64,000 nt of DNA, taken from the NCBI GenBank assembly GCA_029553475.1, contig JAKPKV010000114.1, forward strand, positions 1-64,000. Direction: 5' to 3'. This DNA is from Armatimonadota bacterium (GTDB taxonomy: Bacteria; Armatimonadota; Hebobacteria; CAIYQO01). The position numbers and the translations under genes are program-made. Below the pieces are notes generated by a model, which saw only the letters and a program-made list of their open reading frames with translations, did not search any database and was not told the origin of the DNA. Positions 1 to 10,239 of the stretch are shown here, piece after piece (the stretch's first letter is position 1; each line of letters begins with the position of its first letter).

Positions 1-63
1 CAAGAGTTCGATGAGGGTGAAGCCCGCGCGGCGGCGGGTCCCTCTGCTTCGCAGGGAAGACAT
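1..63 (-). CDS. Prepilin-type N-terminal cleavage/methylation domain protein (5' end only, runs off left edge)
   Basis: Reverse strand reads [21 protein letters not shown]...; AGGAG-type RBS (GAAAGGAGTGTAGAGGT) before the ATG; GFTLIEL class III signal. Not in the ORF track because it is truncated. Confidence 0.8.
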   Translation of the reverse strand, partial: MSSLRSRGTRRRAGFTLIELL

Positions 64-140
64 ACCTCTACACTCCTTTCAAAAAAGAACGTAGTATTGC
101 CAATACAACAGGTTCCGAAAATACGGTGTTCTTGGAAGTC

Positions 141-170
141 AGTATACACGGCAGGGACCTTTTTTGTCAA
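141..170 (-). promoter_or_regulatory. Sigma70-type promoter for the left-edge prepilin gene
   Basis: Reverse strand TTGACA (170-165), 18-nt spacer, TATACT (146-141), about 80 nt upstream of the start codon. Confidence 0.65.
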
Positions 171-358
171 GTATCGTGAGCCGTTGCCCCCCAATGCCCC
201 CAGGACCGCCCCAGAACAACAGCCCTCAGGGGCATAGGGTGCCCCATCCAGGCTCGGAGAAGCGCCCGGCAGCACGGTTGTCGCCCGCTGGTTTCCGGAA
301 ACACCGTATTCCCGGAAGCTATCGCGCGGGCATGACCGCCGGGGGAGTTCGGCTGCAC

Positions 359-425
359 ACTGGGGACTGTCCCCCTGAACGCCGTACCCCGTTGATCCAC
401 AGGGGCTGCACCGGGACTGTCCCCA
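359..425 (+). repeat. GGGGACTGTCCCC-bounded repeat (family C), copy 1
   Basis: ctggggactgtccccctgaacgccgtaccccgttgatccacaggggctgcaccgggactgtcccc; inverted partner at 721-788. Confidence 0.85.
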
Positions 426-720
426 TGGTGCGGGGTATGCAACCGTGAGCACCCCGCGCGGCACTCCGCCCCCAATGCTTCAGCACTTCCCCCCGGCGCC
501 GACGCAAACAGTCATCGTCTCCCAAAGGGCGAAAGCAGCCTGGGGGGACCTGATATTATGGGGGGCACTGGGCAGGCGGTCGCCCCCCCTCTCCCGCTGG
601 GAGAGGGGGCTGGGGGGTGAGGGCCGCATGTGCACCCCGCCCCCACCAAACCCCGTTCGTCGTGCGGCACGCAGCGGGGCGGCTTGTCCCCCGTAGCATC
701 CCCCATAGCTTGCACGCCCA

Positions 721-788
721 CTGGGGACAGTCCCGGTGCAGCCCCTGTGGATCAACGGGGTACGGCGTTCAGGGGGACAGTCCCCAGT
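721..788 (-). repeat. Family C repeat, copy 2 (inverted relative to copy 1)
   Basis: Reverse complement of 359-425, nearly identical. Confidence 0.85.
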
Positions 789-870
789 GGGGTATGTCAA
801 ACAGTCATCGTCTCCCAAAGGGCGAAAGCACAGCCTGGGGGGATAAGCCTGACATCACGGGGGAGGCACT

Positions 871-907
871 GGGCGGGCGATCCCGATGGCATCGGGATCG
901 CCCGCCC
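871..907. repeat. Perfect 18-bp-arm palindrome with 1-nt loop
   Basis: GGGCGGGCGATCCCGATG-g-CATCGGGATCGCCCGCCC. Confidence 0.75.
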
Positions 908-1017
908 GGAGCATCGTCGCGGCGGTGTCGCGGGCAGGCCCGGTAGAGGCGGAGTACAACTCCGCGGCCCCGGTGTGGGCGGAGGGCAAGGGCCTCGCGT
1001 CCCCTGGTCGGCGATCG

Positions 1018-4000
1018 CTACCGGACCTCGACGCTGGCGGCCGTCTCCCCCTGCAGCAGCACCGCCTCTCCCCGCTTCACGCTGCCGGGGGCGAGCAGCG
1101 TCACCGTCGTCTTCCCCGCCTCGCGGGTGACCACGAACGCGGTACCCTGCAGCGTGAGGCCGTCCAGCGTCACCGCGCCGGGGGCGTTCAGCAGCACCAC
1201 GGTGTCGGTGCGGTCGGGGAAGGTCAGCTGGATGCCGTTCCCGTCCAGCACGGTGGCGAAGGCCGGCCGCGGCTCATCCGCTGTGCGCGGAACCAGCGCC
1301 ACGAAGTAGCCGCCCTTCCCCGGCGCCTGCGGGATCTGGAAGAGGATCTGCGACTCGAACGGTTTGGTCTTGCCGAACGTCTTTTGGAAGTGACTCCGGA
1401 AACCGAACTGGTTATCGTGGCTGACGGTGCGCGAGAAGGGCGTGAACGCGTTCGGCTCGGCCACGTAGCAGTCCAGGTCCACGCCGAAGGTGCCGGTGTA
1501 GGCGCCCGTCTGTCCCTTGACCTCCAGCGTATCCGCCAACGCCCACAGGTTCAGCGCCGGGGTGAATTCGGTGTTGCCGCGCAGGTCGTCGCGGAAGACC
1601 AGGTAGTTGTGCCCCAGCGGGTCGGGGCTCTTCACCAGCGCGTAGCGGCGCGTCCAGGTGAAGGGCCGCGCCGCCCACACGTCCTCACTGGCAAAATCCT
1701 CCGTCGCCAGCCGCCCGTGGGTCTCCGGCTGCTGATAGGGCACGCGGTTCAGGTAGCTGATCGTCCGCGCCATCTCCGCGTAGTCCGCCGCCGGCGTGGT
1801 GGCGAAGCGCGTCACCGTGCCGAAGGCGTCGTCCAGATTCGCCGCCGAGGGGTCCCAGCCGGGCTGCAGGTTGGTGAACGGCTCCTTCGTGTGCTCTGTC
1901 CACACCTTGCCGGTATAGTAGCACCCCGGTGTGTCGCGGCCCGGACAGTCCCGCAGCTCCTCGACGTGATTGAAGCTCAATCCGCCGGGGTGGTGCCACG
2001 CCTGGCGGATGCTCGGCGTATACATCGCCGCGAAGTCGGCCACCAACGGCGCGCCCTTGGCGTAGAGGATGAACGCCCCGCGGTCGCTATGCCCGTGGCC
2101 GATGGAAAAGCTGCCGGCGGTGACGTACAGATACGTCTCGTCGCGGCGCGGGAAGCCGTTTCGCATCACGAAGCCGTCGCCGGGATAATTTTCCGAGGCG
2201 AACGCCGGCGTGGCCGGCTCCAGCCCCGGATCAATGAGCGCCCCGATGAGGGTGGGGTGCCCGCCCATGCTGCCGCCGCTCTCGCGGATGCCCCACACCA
2301 GCTCTTTGGCCAGTTGCGGGTCCGCTTTTTCCAGCAGCGCCGCCATCATGATGAAGGTGCCGTCGCTCTCGTAGTAGCCGTCGCCCACCGGCGGCACCGA
2401 GCGCATGTTGCCGCGCAGATCCCACGGCAGCAATGTCCCCAGCCGGTGCCGCGCCGCCGCCCGGTAGCGGGCAATGGCCGCCGCGGCGTCAATCTCGCCG
2501 TCGCGGTTCAGCGCCAGCAGCGGCACCACCCCCAGCTCCACCGCCATGCCGCCGTAGTGCGGGCATTCCAGCGTCGCGCCGGCGGGATTCACCTGCGACT
2601 CGGTGTAGGCCGTCACCCAGGCCGCCAGATACCGCCGCCAGGCCGCGCCGTTCGGGTGATTGGGCAGCAGCGCCGCCATCAGCGCCCCGCGGGCGCGCAA
2701 TTGCGCCTGCATATTCGCCGAGCCCCAGCCGAAGCCCGCGCGGCGCGGCGGCACGTAGTTGTCGGAGAGGCTATTGTACAGGTTCAGCGCGGAGAGGCGC
2801 AACAATTGCGCCCGCTGCTCCGGGGTGATCTCCGGCACCGCCAACGCGGTATCCACCTGGTGGGCGATGGTGCCGGTATTGATGGCATACATCATGTGCC
2901 CGTAGTCGGTGAGGGCGAAGGTCTGGCAGAACTGCGTCAGGAACGCCAGGCTCTCATTGATGAGCTGCTGCCCGGTCTCCGGCTTCCCGTCGTTCAGCCA
3001 GCGCACCCAGCGCAGGTGCTGCTGGTCGGCCAGATTCTGCTTCGCGCGATTGCGCATGCGCGCCAGGTCGCCGGCGTCCACGAAGAGCCGCGGGTAGGGT
3101 GACGCCTCCGGGTAGTCCACCACCCAGTCCTTCATCGTATTCAGCTCCAGCCGGCCCAGGCGGATATGGCGCAGCATGATCTCCGTGCCCGTCTGCGTCT
3201 TCACCTTCGGCGCGTTGTCCTTGTCCAGCGACGGGACCACGCCGGTCGGCGCGTCGCCGAAGGAGACCGGCAGGTTGGTGTCGGCGGTGGTGGTCACCGG
3301 CGCGCGCCGCAGCACGCCGATGCCGTAGACGCGCTTGCCCAGCATGGTCGGCGCGCGCAGGATCAGGTCGGGCTTCGTCGCGCGGTCAATCCACAGGTTG
3401 TTCGTCTGCACGTACTGCTTCAGCGTCTTGTTCGGGTGGGGGTCAAGGTCCGGGTGCAGCCACGCGCCCGGCCGCAGTGCCACAATCGCCAGCTCGTCCG
3501 CGCCGCCTTTCGCGTTATACGCGCCGAAGTAGAAAGACTCATCGCCCACCCACTGGCTCCAGGCGTTCAGACTGATGACGCGGCCATCCGCGCCGTAACT
3601 CAGCCCGCCGTCGCCCGGCTTCATGTATTCGTGGGGGGTGCGGCCGTGAATCTCCGCGCTGTCCGGCTGCAGGCCCCCGTAAAAGGCGAAGCGATAACAG
3701 TTCGGCGAGGGCACCAGGCCCTGGCTGGGGCACCACCAGTCCCACATCATCTCGTCCGCCGCCGAGGCGAAGCGGGGCGGCACCAGCGCGAAGGTATCCC
3801 CCGGTTTCGCGCCCCCCTGCTCCGGCATCGGGTAGCGCTTGCCCTGCGCGAGGTTATACTCCTCGGTGATGATCGCCAGGTCCTGCCCGGCGTTCAGCTC
3901 CACCGTCGCGTGGTAAAAAGTCTCCTCCGCGAAGGTGTAGCGCAGCGCCACGCGAGCGAACACCGGCCCGGCGTCGGTGAGCGTCGCGCTGTAGCCCAGG

Positions 4001-4542
4001 CACGGGCGCTCGGTCTCCCACCAGCCGCTGCCGATCCACCGGCCGTCGCGCAGCCGGATGCCCTGGATGGGCGCCGGCACGCCGGCCGCCGCCATCGGCT
4101 TCGCGTACGTCATCGCGCCGACCGGCAGCCGGATGCCCGTCTTCGCGGTCGTCAACACGAGGGCGGCGCGCGCGGCTTCCGCTTTCAGGTCCGTCTTCGG
4201 CTGCGTCACCGCCTTCGTGCCGGCGGTCAGCGTCCACGCGCCCGTCTCCCGCGGCCGCAGCGTCGCCATGAAGGAGACGGTGGCCGTCTTCACCCGCGTC
4301 CGCTTCGCGTCCCAATAGGTGACATCCGACAGCTGCGCCGCCACTGGCCGCCCGGCGGCATCCGTCAGCGCCACGCCCTTCGGCGACACCTGCCCCGGCG
4401 GGAACTCGACCGCATAGCTCACCCGGTCCGGCCCCCATGCCAGCCCGAACGGCTCGGTAATGGAAAAACGCTGCGTCACCGCCGCCCCCGCCGGCAAGAG
4501 CGCGCACGCCGCGAGCGCCAACAATACGTACCGCATCGGCAA
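1018..4542 (-). CDS. Secreted heparinase II/III-like protein (putative polysaccharide lyase)
   Basis: Signal peptide MPMRYVLLALAACALLPAGA; PYPRLFVDAGDLARMRNRA; GHGHSDRGAFILYAKGAPLVADF motif typical of heparinase II/III-like proteins. Confidence 0.7.
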   Translation of the reverse strand: MPMRYVLLALAACALLPAGAAVTQRFSITEPFGLAWGPDRVSYAVEFPPGQVSPKGVALTDAAGRPVAAQLSDVTYWDAKRTRVKTATVSFMATLRPRETGAWTLTAGTKAVTQPKTDLKAEAARAALVLTTAKTGIRLPVGAMTYAKPMAAAGVPAPIQGIRLRDGRWIGSGWWETERPCLGYSATLTDAGPVFARVALRYTFAEETFYHATVELNAGQDLAIITEEYNLAQGKRYPMPEQGGAKPGDTFALVPPRFASAADEMMWDWWCPSQGLVPSPNCYRFAFYGGLQPDSAEIHGRTPHEYMKPGDGGLSYGADGRVISLNAWSQWVGDESFYFGAYNAKGGADELAIVALRPGAWLHPDLDPHPNKTLKQYVQTNNLWIDRATKPDLILRAPTMLGKRVYGIGVLRRAPVTTTADTNLPVSFGDAPTGVVPSLDKDNAPKVKTQTGTEIMLRHIRLGRLELNTMKDWVVDYPEASPYPRLFVDAGDLARMRNRAKQNLADQQHLRWVRWLNDGKPETGQQLINESLAFLTQFCQTFALTDYGHMMYAINTGTIAHQVDTALAVPEITPEQRAQLLRLSALNLYNSLSDNYVPPRRAGFGWGSANMQAQLRARGALMAALLPNHPNGAAWRRYLAAWVTAYTESQVNPAGATLECPHYGGMAVELGVVPLLALNRDGEIDAAAAIARYRAAARHRLGTLLPWDLRGNMRSVPPVGDGYYESDGTFIMMAALLEKADPQLAKELVWGIRESGGSMGGHPTLIGALIDPGLEPATPAFASENYPGDGFVMRNGFPRRDETYLYVTAGSFSIGHGHSDRGAFILYAKGAPLVADFAAMYTPSIRQAWHHPGGLSFNHVEELRDCPGRDTPGCYYTGKVWTEHTKEPFTNLQPGWDPSAANLDDAFGTVTRFATTPAADYAEMARTISYLNRVPYQQPETHGRLATEDFASEDVWAARPFTWTRRYALVKSPDPLGHNYLVFRDDLRGNTEFTPALNLWALADTLEVKGQTGAYTGTFGVDLDCYVAEPNAFTPFSRTVSHDNQFGFRSHFQKTFGKTKPFESQILFQIPQAPGKGGYFVALVPRTADEPRPAFATVLDGNGIQLTFPDRTDTVVLLNAPGAVTLDGLTLQGTAFVVTREAGKTTVTLLAPGSVKRGEAVLLQGETAASVEVR

Positions 4543-4706
4543 CCTCCCTAGGTGAGTGTCATCCGCTTTGACCCGCGAAAAGCGGGAAAGTTACCGGTCA
4601 GCCACCGCCTGGTATCGTCATTCATCACTCTCACATATCGTCACCGCAATCACGCGCCACCTCTCCCCCGGCCCCCATAGGCGTCATCAGAGCGCGTCAG
4701 TGCTCT

Positions 4707-4909
4707 TTTCGTCATCGTACTCGTCCTCGTCCTCGAATACGGGCCTCGATTCTTCACCTCGTGTCTGATCGCCAGGTGTAGTGGGCAACGTGATGGCCCA
4801 CTACATCCCGGCACCGGACGGCCCGACGCCCGGTAACACCGCGCGCGGCTGCAGCACAACCGTTGTACGATTTTTTCGATGACGATGACGAGTACGATCC
4901 CTATCCCGG
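4707..4909. repeat. Inverted pair of GTCATCGTACTCGT-type repeats (family B)
   Basis: Left arm TTTTCGTCATCGTACTCGTCCTCGTCC; right arm reverse-complements to GATCGTACTCGTCATCGTCATCGAAAAAATCG; the right arm abuts the stop codon of the next CDS. Confidence 0.55.
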
Positions 4910-6754
4910 CATCTCCAGCGTCAGCGTTTCCTCCCCGCACCGCAGCGCGACGCGCGTCTCGCCGAACGCCACCTGCGCATAGGGGGTGTCCATGCGCGGA
5001 TAGTCGCGGATGGCGATCTCCGCGCCGTTCACGCGCAACGGGGCGTCCCAGCCGAACTGCACCGCGCCGACGCTGGGGGAGACGTACCCGAGCAGGCGGT
5101 CGTCGCCATTGAGGGGAGCGGCGGCGATCGTCGCGACGAAATCGGCGAAGCTGCCGTGCAGGCGGGGGTTGCCCAGCTCGCATACCCAGGCGTTGCACGG
5201 GCCGTCGGCGATGAGCTCGGCGCGCGGGCCGTCGTCGTTCCAGCGCGGGGTGAGCAGCGAGCGCAGCGCGGCGTACCCCGCGTCCTTGCGCCCGAAAACC
5301 CAGCCGCCCTCCTCCACCACCTCGTCAAAGGCGTCCACCGGGAACCAGGCGTGGGTGTAGAGCAGATGCGGCAGCGGCTGCATGCCCAACTGCGGGCGCG
5401 GGAGGAGGCGGTACAGGCAGATCAGCACGTTGCGGTGGGCGACGGCGCGCGGCAGGATGCCGTTGCCCGCCCAGCGGTCCGGCCGGTCGCCGGGGCCGGG
5501 GTTGGTGGTGAAGACCACCGCCTGGCCGCCGAGGGTCGCCTGCCAGATGTGCTGCTGATAGCCGGGCTGGCCGGGGCGATAGGATTGCGCGCAGCTCAGC
5601 ATGAACTCCGGCGTGCGGAAGGTGTAGAGATCGGCCTGCGCCAGCGTGTGCTCGCTCTGGTTCACGTCATACGGCACGCCCTGTGCTTCGCAGCGGTGGT
5701 AGTAGTCGTGGGCGTGGCGCACGCCCCAGGCGATGTTGCCGTGCTTGGTCGGCACGTAGCGGACGGCGGCGTCAACCACCCGCCGGTGGCGCCCCTGCCC
5801 GGAGGCGAAGAAGAGGAAATCCTCCAGCCGGTCGGGGTGGAGGCCCCACGCCTCGGCGTCCTCGGCGTTCACCCCGTGGCGCTCGCGCGCTTCCAGCTCC
5901 GCCGGATCGTCGAGGGCGATGCGCCGGATGATCGGCGGCACGGCGTACTCGCTCGCCGCCAGCGCCACCGCGGAGATGCTGAAGAGGGTGCCGTTGCCCC
6001 GGCCCCACGCCAGGTGCGCTACCGGGCTCACCGACTCGTTCGCCGGGTCCAGCAGGTAGCGGCGGTAGGTGCGGCCGTGGGTGCTGCCCATGATGCCACG
6101 GTGGCTGTGCACCGCCATCTGCAGCAGGATGAGGGTGACCAGCGCGTCGGCGTCGCGGCGGATATCCTCCGCTTCGGCAAAATCGCGCAGGTTCAGCAGC
6201 GCCGCCAGGTCTTCGTCGTAATAGCAGTGGGAGAGCCACTCGTTGAAGTCAAACCGCCCCCGCCAGCGCAGCCAGCGGCGGATGCCCGTCTCCGCGTGCT
6301 CGCGGTGCCAGTGGCCCGTCTCGCCGTTGTTGCGGAAGATGGCGTCGGGGTGGCGCTGGGCGGCCAGCAGCTCGGCGCTGTGGTAGAGGATCTGGTGGTT
6401 CTCCGAGGCGAAGCAGCAGTATTCCTCGCCTGGCTCGTCCAGCCACCAGATGAAGCCCAGCGCGGCGTCGTCAATGGCCGCGCGCAGGTCCGCCGGCAGC
6501 AGCGGGGCGTCGGGATAGCGGTAGACCATGCGCCACAGCCCCGCCCAGGCGAAGTCGCCGCAATCCTTGCGCGCGTTGATGTGGGCGAGGCTCTGCTCGA
6601 TATTCGGCCGGTGCAGCGCCGGCGGCGCCTCCCCCCGCCGCGCCAGCTCCAGCTTCGCCAGCTCCAGAAACGGGCTGGCCCCGACCCACGATCCCCGGTC
6701 GGCGATGGCGGCGATATGGCGCAGGTAAAAAAGGGCGCGGTCGGTGTCAGGCAT
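4901..6754 (-). CDS. Hypothetical protein, possibly (alpha/alpha)6-barrel enzyme
   Basis: Long ORF; start set at MPDTDRALFYLRHIAAIADRG; TRP- and HIS-rich catalytic-like segments; divergent from the TolB-like gene. Confidence 0.6.
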   Translation of the reverse strand: MPDTDRALFYLRHIAAIADRGSWVGASPFLELAKLELARRGEAPPALHRPNIEQSLAHINARKDCGDFAWAGLWRMVYRYPDAPLLPADLRAAIDDAALGFIWWLDEPGEEYCCFASENHQILYHSAELLAAQRHPDAIFRNNGETGHWHREHAETGIRRWLRWRGRFDFNEWLSHCYYDEDLAALLNLRDFAEAEDIRRDADALVTLILLQMAVHSHRGIMGSTHGRTYRRYLLDPANESVSPVAHLAWGRGNGTLFSISAVALAASEYAVPPIIRRIALDDPAELEARERHGVNAEDAEAWGLHPDRLEDFLFFASGQGRHRRVVDAAVRYVPTKHGNIAWGVRHAHDYYHRCEAQGVPYDVNQSEHTLAQADLYTFRTPEFMLSCAQSYRPGQPGYQQHIWQATLGGQAVVFTTNPGPGDRPDRWAGNGILPRAVAHRNVLICLYRLLPRPQLGMQPLPHLLYTHAWFPVDAFDEVVEEGGWVFGRKDAGYAALRSLLTPRWNDDGPRAELIADGPCNAWVCELGNPRLHGSFADFVATIAAAPLNGDDRLLGYVSPSVGAVQFGWDAPLRVNGAEIAIRDYPRMDTPYAQVAFGETRVALRCGEETLTLEMPG

Positions 6755-6957
6755 GGCAGGCTCCAGGTTCAGGATATCTCTGTCACTTCGCGCCGCCGGC
6801 GCGGTTTCCTCTTGCCCCCGCCCCGCCATGCGCCATCCTCGCCGAGATATCCCACCTCTCCCCTTGTCTCCGGCACAATCCATGTTATAATGCGTAGTGA
6901 GGAGTATCGCGACCGTCCCCCCGGCGAACTCACTCCGCGACCATGAAGGAGAGTCAC

Positions 6958-9846
6958 ATGAAGACCCTGGCCTCGCGCGCGGCCGCCCCCTGGCGGGCGT
7001 GGTGGGTAGTGCTGGCGCTGGCGTGTGCGGCGCTGCCGGCGTTCGGGCAGTTTGTCGAGGATGATCCGGACGCCGGGGACACACTGCCGCCCATTCTGGT
7101 CATGAAGATGGACGACACCAGGTATTTTCAGCCGTATACCATCCACCCCAATGGCTCGGCACTGACACGGCTGTTTATCGTTCCGAATGAACTCAGTTCC
7201 ATCTCACCTGATATCAGCAAAGACGGTCGCACCTTGCTGTTTGAAGCCGTGAAAATCGGCGATATCAGCATCTACACCACGGATATGGCGGGAAAGAACG
7301 TAAAGGCGCTCACCAATGGGCAGGGGAACAGCAAATGGCACGATAATGACCCGCGCTACACCCCTGACATGAAGCAGATCATCTTCTGCTCCTCGCGGGA
7401 TAACCAGGAATTACGCACGCAACTGTACCGGATGAACGCGGATGGCAGCGGCCAAACGCGGCTGGTGGAGACCAATCGCGTGGAGCGTCGGCCGACGATC
7501 AGCCCCGATGGCACGACCATCGTCTTCGAATCCTGGCCGGCGGAAACCGGCGAGATCAGCATCATGAAGGTGAACAAAGATGGGACGGGCCTGGTGCGCC
7601 TCGCCGCCGGGCAGCATCCCGAATTCAGCCCGGACGGGTCGCTGATCGTGTTCACGAGTTGGCAAGGCAACAGCTATGAAATCTGCACGATGAAGCCGGA
7701 TGGGACCGACCTGAAACGGTTGACCGAAAACGCGCGCAGCGATATTGATCCGACATGGAGCCCCGATGGTAAAAAAATTGCCTTTATCACCCATGAGAAC
7801 AACCAGAATGACCGGTGTAAACTCTGCATTATGAACGCGGATGGTTCTGGCTATGAAGAAATTACCGCGGGAGAGGACCGCCTGCGCGACCCGGTCTGGC
7901 GCGCCATCGTGCCGCCGGAGCCGGCCCAGGCTGCCCAACCCGACCTCATCATCAATTTCCTCGGGCAGACCAAGGGCGACAACATCTATAACGCCACCGC
8001 GGCCGATCAACTGATCGCCGGCGCCGGCGTGGTGACAAAACCGCTCACCGCCACCATTAAGCTGCAGAACGACGGCAAAGAGAAAGGCGCCTTCAAAGTG
8101 GGCGCGACGAAACCGGCGGACGGCGCCGGCTGGACGGTGAAATTCTTCGAGCCGCCGGCGGGCGACGGCCAGCAGCCGAAGGACGTGACGGAGGCCGTGC
8201 TGGCGGGGACGTACACCGCCGGCGAGATCGGCCCCGGCGCGGCGAAGGAGCTGAAAGCGGAGATCACCATCGCGGACCCGGCGAAGCCGAAGGTGATTGA
8301 GCTGACGGTGAAAGCGACCGCCGCCGACGGCGCGGAGGTGCTCGACGCGGTGGCGCTGCGCTACGCGATGGAAGCCCCCGCCTTCCAGCCGGACTTCTGG
8401 CTGCGCAAGGCCGGCACGGAAGAGTATAAAGGTCTGGACATCTACGCCAACGACCAGGGCCAGCAGGCGATGAAGGCGGAGACGCGGATCGGCACGACCG
8501 TCACCTACCTCTTCAAGGTGCAGAACGACGGCCCGAGCCCGGCGAAATTCATGCTCATCGGCGCCGGCAGCAGCAAAGGCTGGACGGTGAGCTACTTCAC
8601 CGACTACGAGGGCGGCGACAACATCACCGCCAACGTGGTGGGCGGCGGCTACCCGGTGCCGGAGCTGCAGGCGGGCGAGTATGCCCTCTTCCGCTGTGAC
8701 ATCACCCCCGGCGCGGACGTGGCGGCGGGCACCGTCTACACGGTGGGCATGCTGGCGAAATCCACCGTCGGCGCGCTGCGCACCGACACCGCCTCCTTCG
8801 TCATCACCGCGGCGGCCAAACCGGTCGAGCCCGTCTCCCGGCCGGACGCGGCGATTCACGCCCTCGGCCAGGACGCGCTGAAAGGCGAGCATGTCTACAA
8901 TGACGACCAGGAGCAGACGGTGACCACGCCCACCTCGCGCAACGCCCCCGCCGTCTACGAGATCGTCGTGCGCAACAACGGCAACGTCACCGAACCCTTC
9001 CGCCTCGCCGCCCCCGCCGGCGAGGACGGCTGGACGGTGACATATTTCGATAACCTGCGCGGCGGCGACGACATCACCGCGGCCATCACCGGCCCCGCCG
9101 GCTGGACCACCCGCGCGCTGGAGCCGCTGGGCATCGTGCTGCTGCGCGTGGAAGTCACCCCCGCCACCGACGTGCCGTGGAACACGACCTTCCCGGCGCG
9201 GGTGAGCGCCGTCTCCACGCACGACGAGGCGAAAGCCGACAGCGTCATCGCCAGCACCATCTGCGCCGACCTGCCGTTGGCGGCGGTGCGCCTCGTCGCC
9301 GACCCGGCGATGAGCGGCATGGTGAAAAAACCGGTCACCCTCATCGCCTCGCCGGTGGGCGGGCGCAACGTGGAATACTGTTTCTACGTGAACGACGGCC
9401 GCGGCTGGCGCCTGGCGCGACCATACGCCGGCGCGCGCACTTGCGCCTGGACCCCCGACGCGCCGGGCGTCTACGCCCTCCTCGTCTGGGCGCGCGAAGT
9501 GGGCAGCCGGCGCATGTATGACGTGAACGCCACCATCTGGAACTACGTGGTGAAACCCACCGTCAGCGCCGTCGCCCTCGCCGCCGCCCCGGAGAAGACC
9601 GCGAAAGTGGGCGCCGCCGTGCTGCTCACCGCCACCCCCACCGGCGGCGACGCGCTGGAATACGCCTTTTTCGTGAAGAGCGCCGCGGGCTGGGGCACCC
9701 TGCAGCCCTACGGCGACGCCAACACCTGCACTTGGATGCCGGAGGCGCCGGGCGTCTACACCCTGCTGGTGTGGGTGCGCGAAAAAGGCAGTACCGCCGA
9801 CTGGCAAGCCAACGGCAGCGTCGCCCGCTTTGACGTGACGCGGTAA
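6958..9846 (+). CDS. Secreted TolB-like PD40 beta-propeller protein with repeated C-terminal Ig-like/CARDB-like domains
   Basis: MKTLASRAAAPWRAWWVVLALACAALPAFG signal; repeated 'SPDG..I.F.S' PD40 blades; repeated 'GWTVTYFD..RGGDDITA' and 'EYCFYVNDGRGWR' modules. Confidence 0.75.
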   Translation: MKTLASRAAAPWRAWWVVLALACAALPAFGQFVEDDPDAGDTLPPILVMKMDDTRYFQPYTIHPNGSALTRLFIVPNELSSISPDISKDGRTLLFEAVKIGDISIYTTDMAGKNVKALTNGQGNSKWHDNDPRYTPDMKQIIFCSSRDNQELRTQLYRMNADGSGQTRLVETNRVERRPTISPDGTTIVFESWPAETGEISIMKVNKDGTGLVRLAAGQHPEFSPDGSLIVFTSWQGNSYEICTMKPDGTDLKRLTENARSDIDPTWSPDGKKIAFITHENNQNDRCKLCIMNADGSGYEEITAGEDRLRDPVWRAIVPPEPAQAAQPDLIINFLGQTKGDNIYNATAADQLIAGAGVVTKPLTATIKLQNDGKEKGAFKVGATKPADGAGWTVKFFEPPAGDGQQPKDVTEAVLAGTYTAGEIGPGAAKELKAEITIADPAKPKVIELTVKATAADGAEVLDAVALRYAMEAPAFQPDFWLRKAGTEEYKGLDIYANDQGQQAMKAETRIGTTVTYLFKVQNDGPSPAKFMLIGAGSSKGWTVSYFTDYEGGDNITANVVGGGYPVPELQAGEYALFRCDITPGADVAAGTVYTVGMLAKSTVGALRTDTASFVITAAAKPVEPVSRPDAAIHALGQDALKGEHVYNDDQEQTVTTPTSRNAPAVYEIVVRNNGNVTEPFRLAAPAGEDGWTVTYFDNLRGGDDITAAITGPAGWTTRALEPLGIVLLRVEVTPATDVPWNTTFPARVSAVSTHDEAKADSVIASTICADLPLAAVRLVADPAMSGMVKKPVTLIASPVGGRNVEYCFYVNDGRGWRLARPYAGARTCAWTPDAPGVYALLVWAREVGSRRMYDVNATIWNYVVKPTVSAVALAAAPEKTAKVGAAVLLTATPTGGDALEYAFFVKSAAGWGTLQPYGDANTCTWMPEAPGVYTLLVWVREKGSTADWQANGSVARFDVTR

Positions 9847-9953
9847 ACACGCCGTCGCCGTCACGCGCCCCCCGGCAGGCGCGGGGCGGACATTGTGATA
9901 GGCGCGCGGCATCGCGCGCGCCGCGGGGTTCTGGGCGCTTCAGCGTCCTTGCC

Positions 9954-9985
9954 GCCTGTGGCCCTCCCGCGGGAGGGCCACAGGC
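9954..9985. repeat. Perfect 32-bp palindrome
   Basis: GCCTGTGGCCCTCCCGCGGGAGGGCCACAGGC, between convergent genes. Confidence 0.7.
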
Positions 9986-10002
9986 GAGCTGCGGGCGTCC
10001 CG

Positions 10003-10239
10003 CTATGTCCTGCGCGGCAACAGCGCCGCCACCGCCAGCAGTCCCAGCCCGGCCAGCAGGTTGTTGGCGCCCCAGGTGCGGGTGAGCAGATCGCCCATGT
10101 GCAGGACGCGGCGCACCCGCCGCGGCAGTTTGCTCCCCACCGCGCGGTCCGCCCAGCGCGTCGCCCGCCGCCCACCGACGAGCGCCACCAGCCCGTCCAG
10201 CGCATACAACCCGCCCAGCACCCATCCCACCATCCGCAT
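10003..10239 (-). CDS. Small membrane protein
   Basis: MRMVGWVLGGLYALDGLVALVGGRRATRWADRAVG...LLAGLGLLAVAALL; two hydrophobic segments. Confidence 0.5.
   Translation of the reverse strand: MRMVGWVLGGLYALDGLVALVGGRRATRWADRAVGSKLPRRVRRVLHMGDLLTRTWGANNLLAGLGLLAVAALLPRRT

Noticed and set aside
164-1130. Several overlapping short ORFs in the first kilobase
   Set aside because: They translate repeat DNA (family C units and CTCCC/GGGAG blocks); no RBS or recognisable protein.
886-3102. 738-aa forward ORF
   Set aside because: Shadow ORF antisense to the heparinase-like gene; Arg/Val/Gly-rich composition typical of opposite-strand frames in high-GC DNA.
7411-9912. 833-aa reverse ORF
   Set aside because: Antisense to the TolB-like gene; His/Arg/Gly-rich shadow frame.
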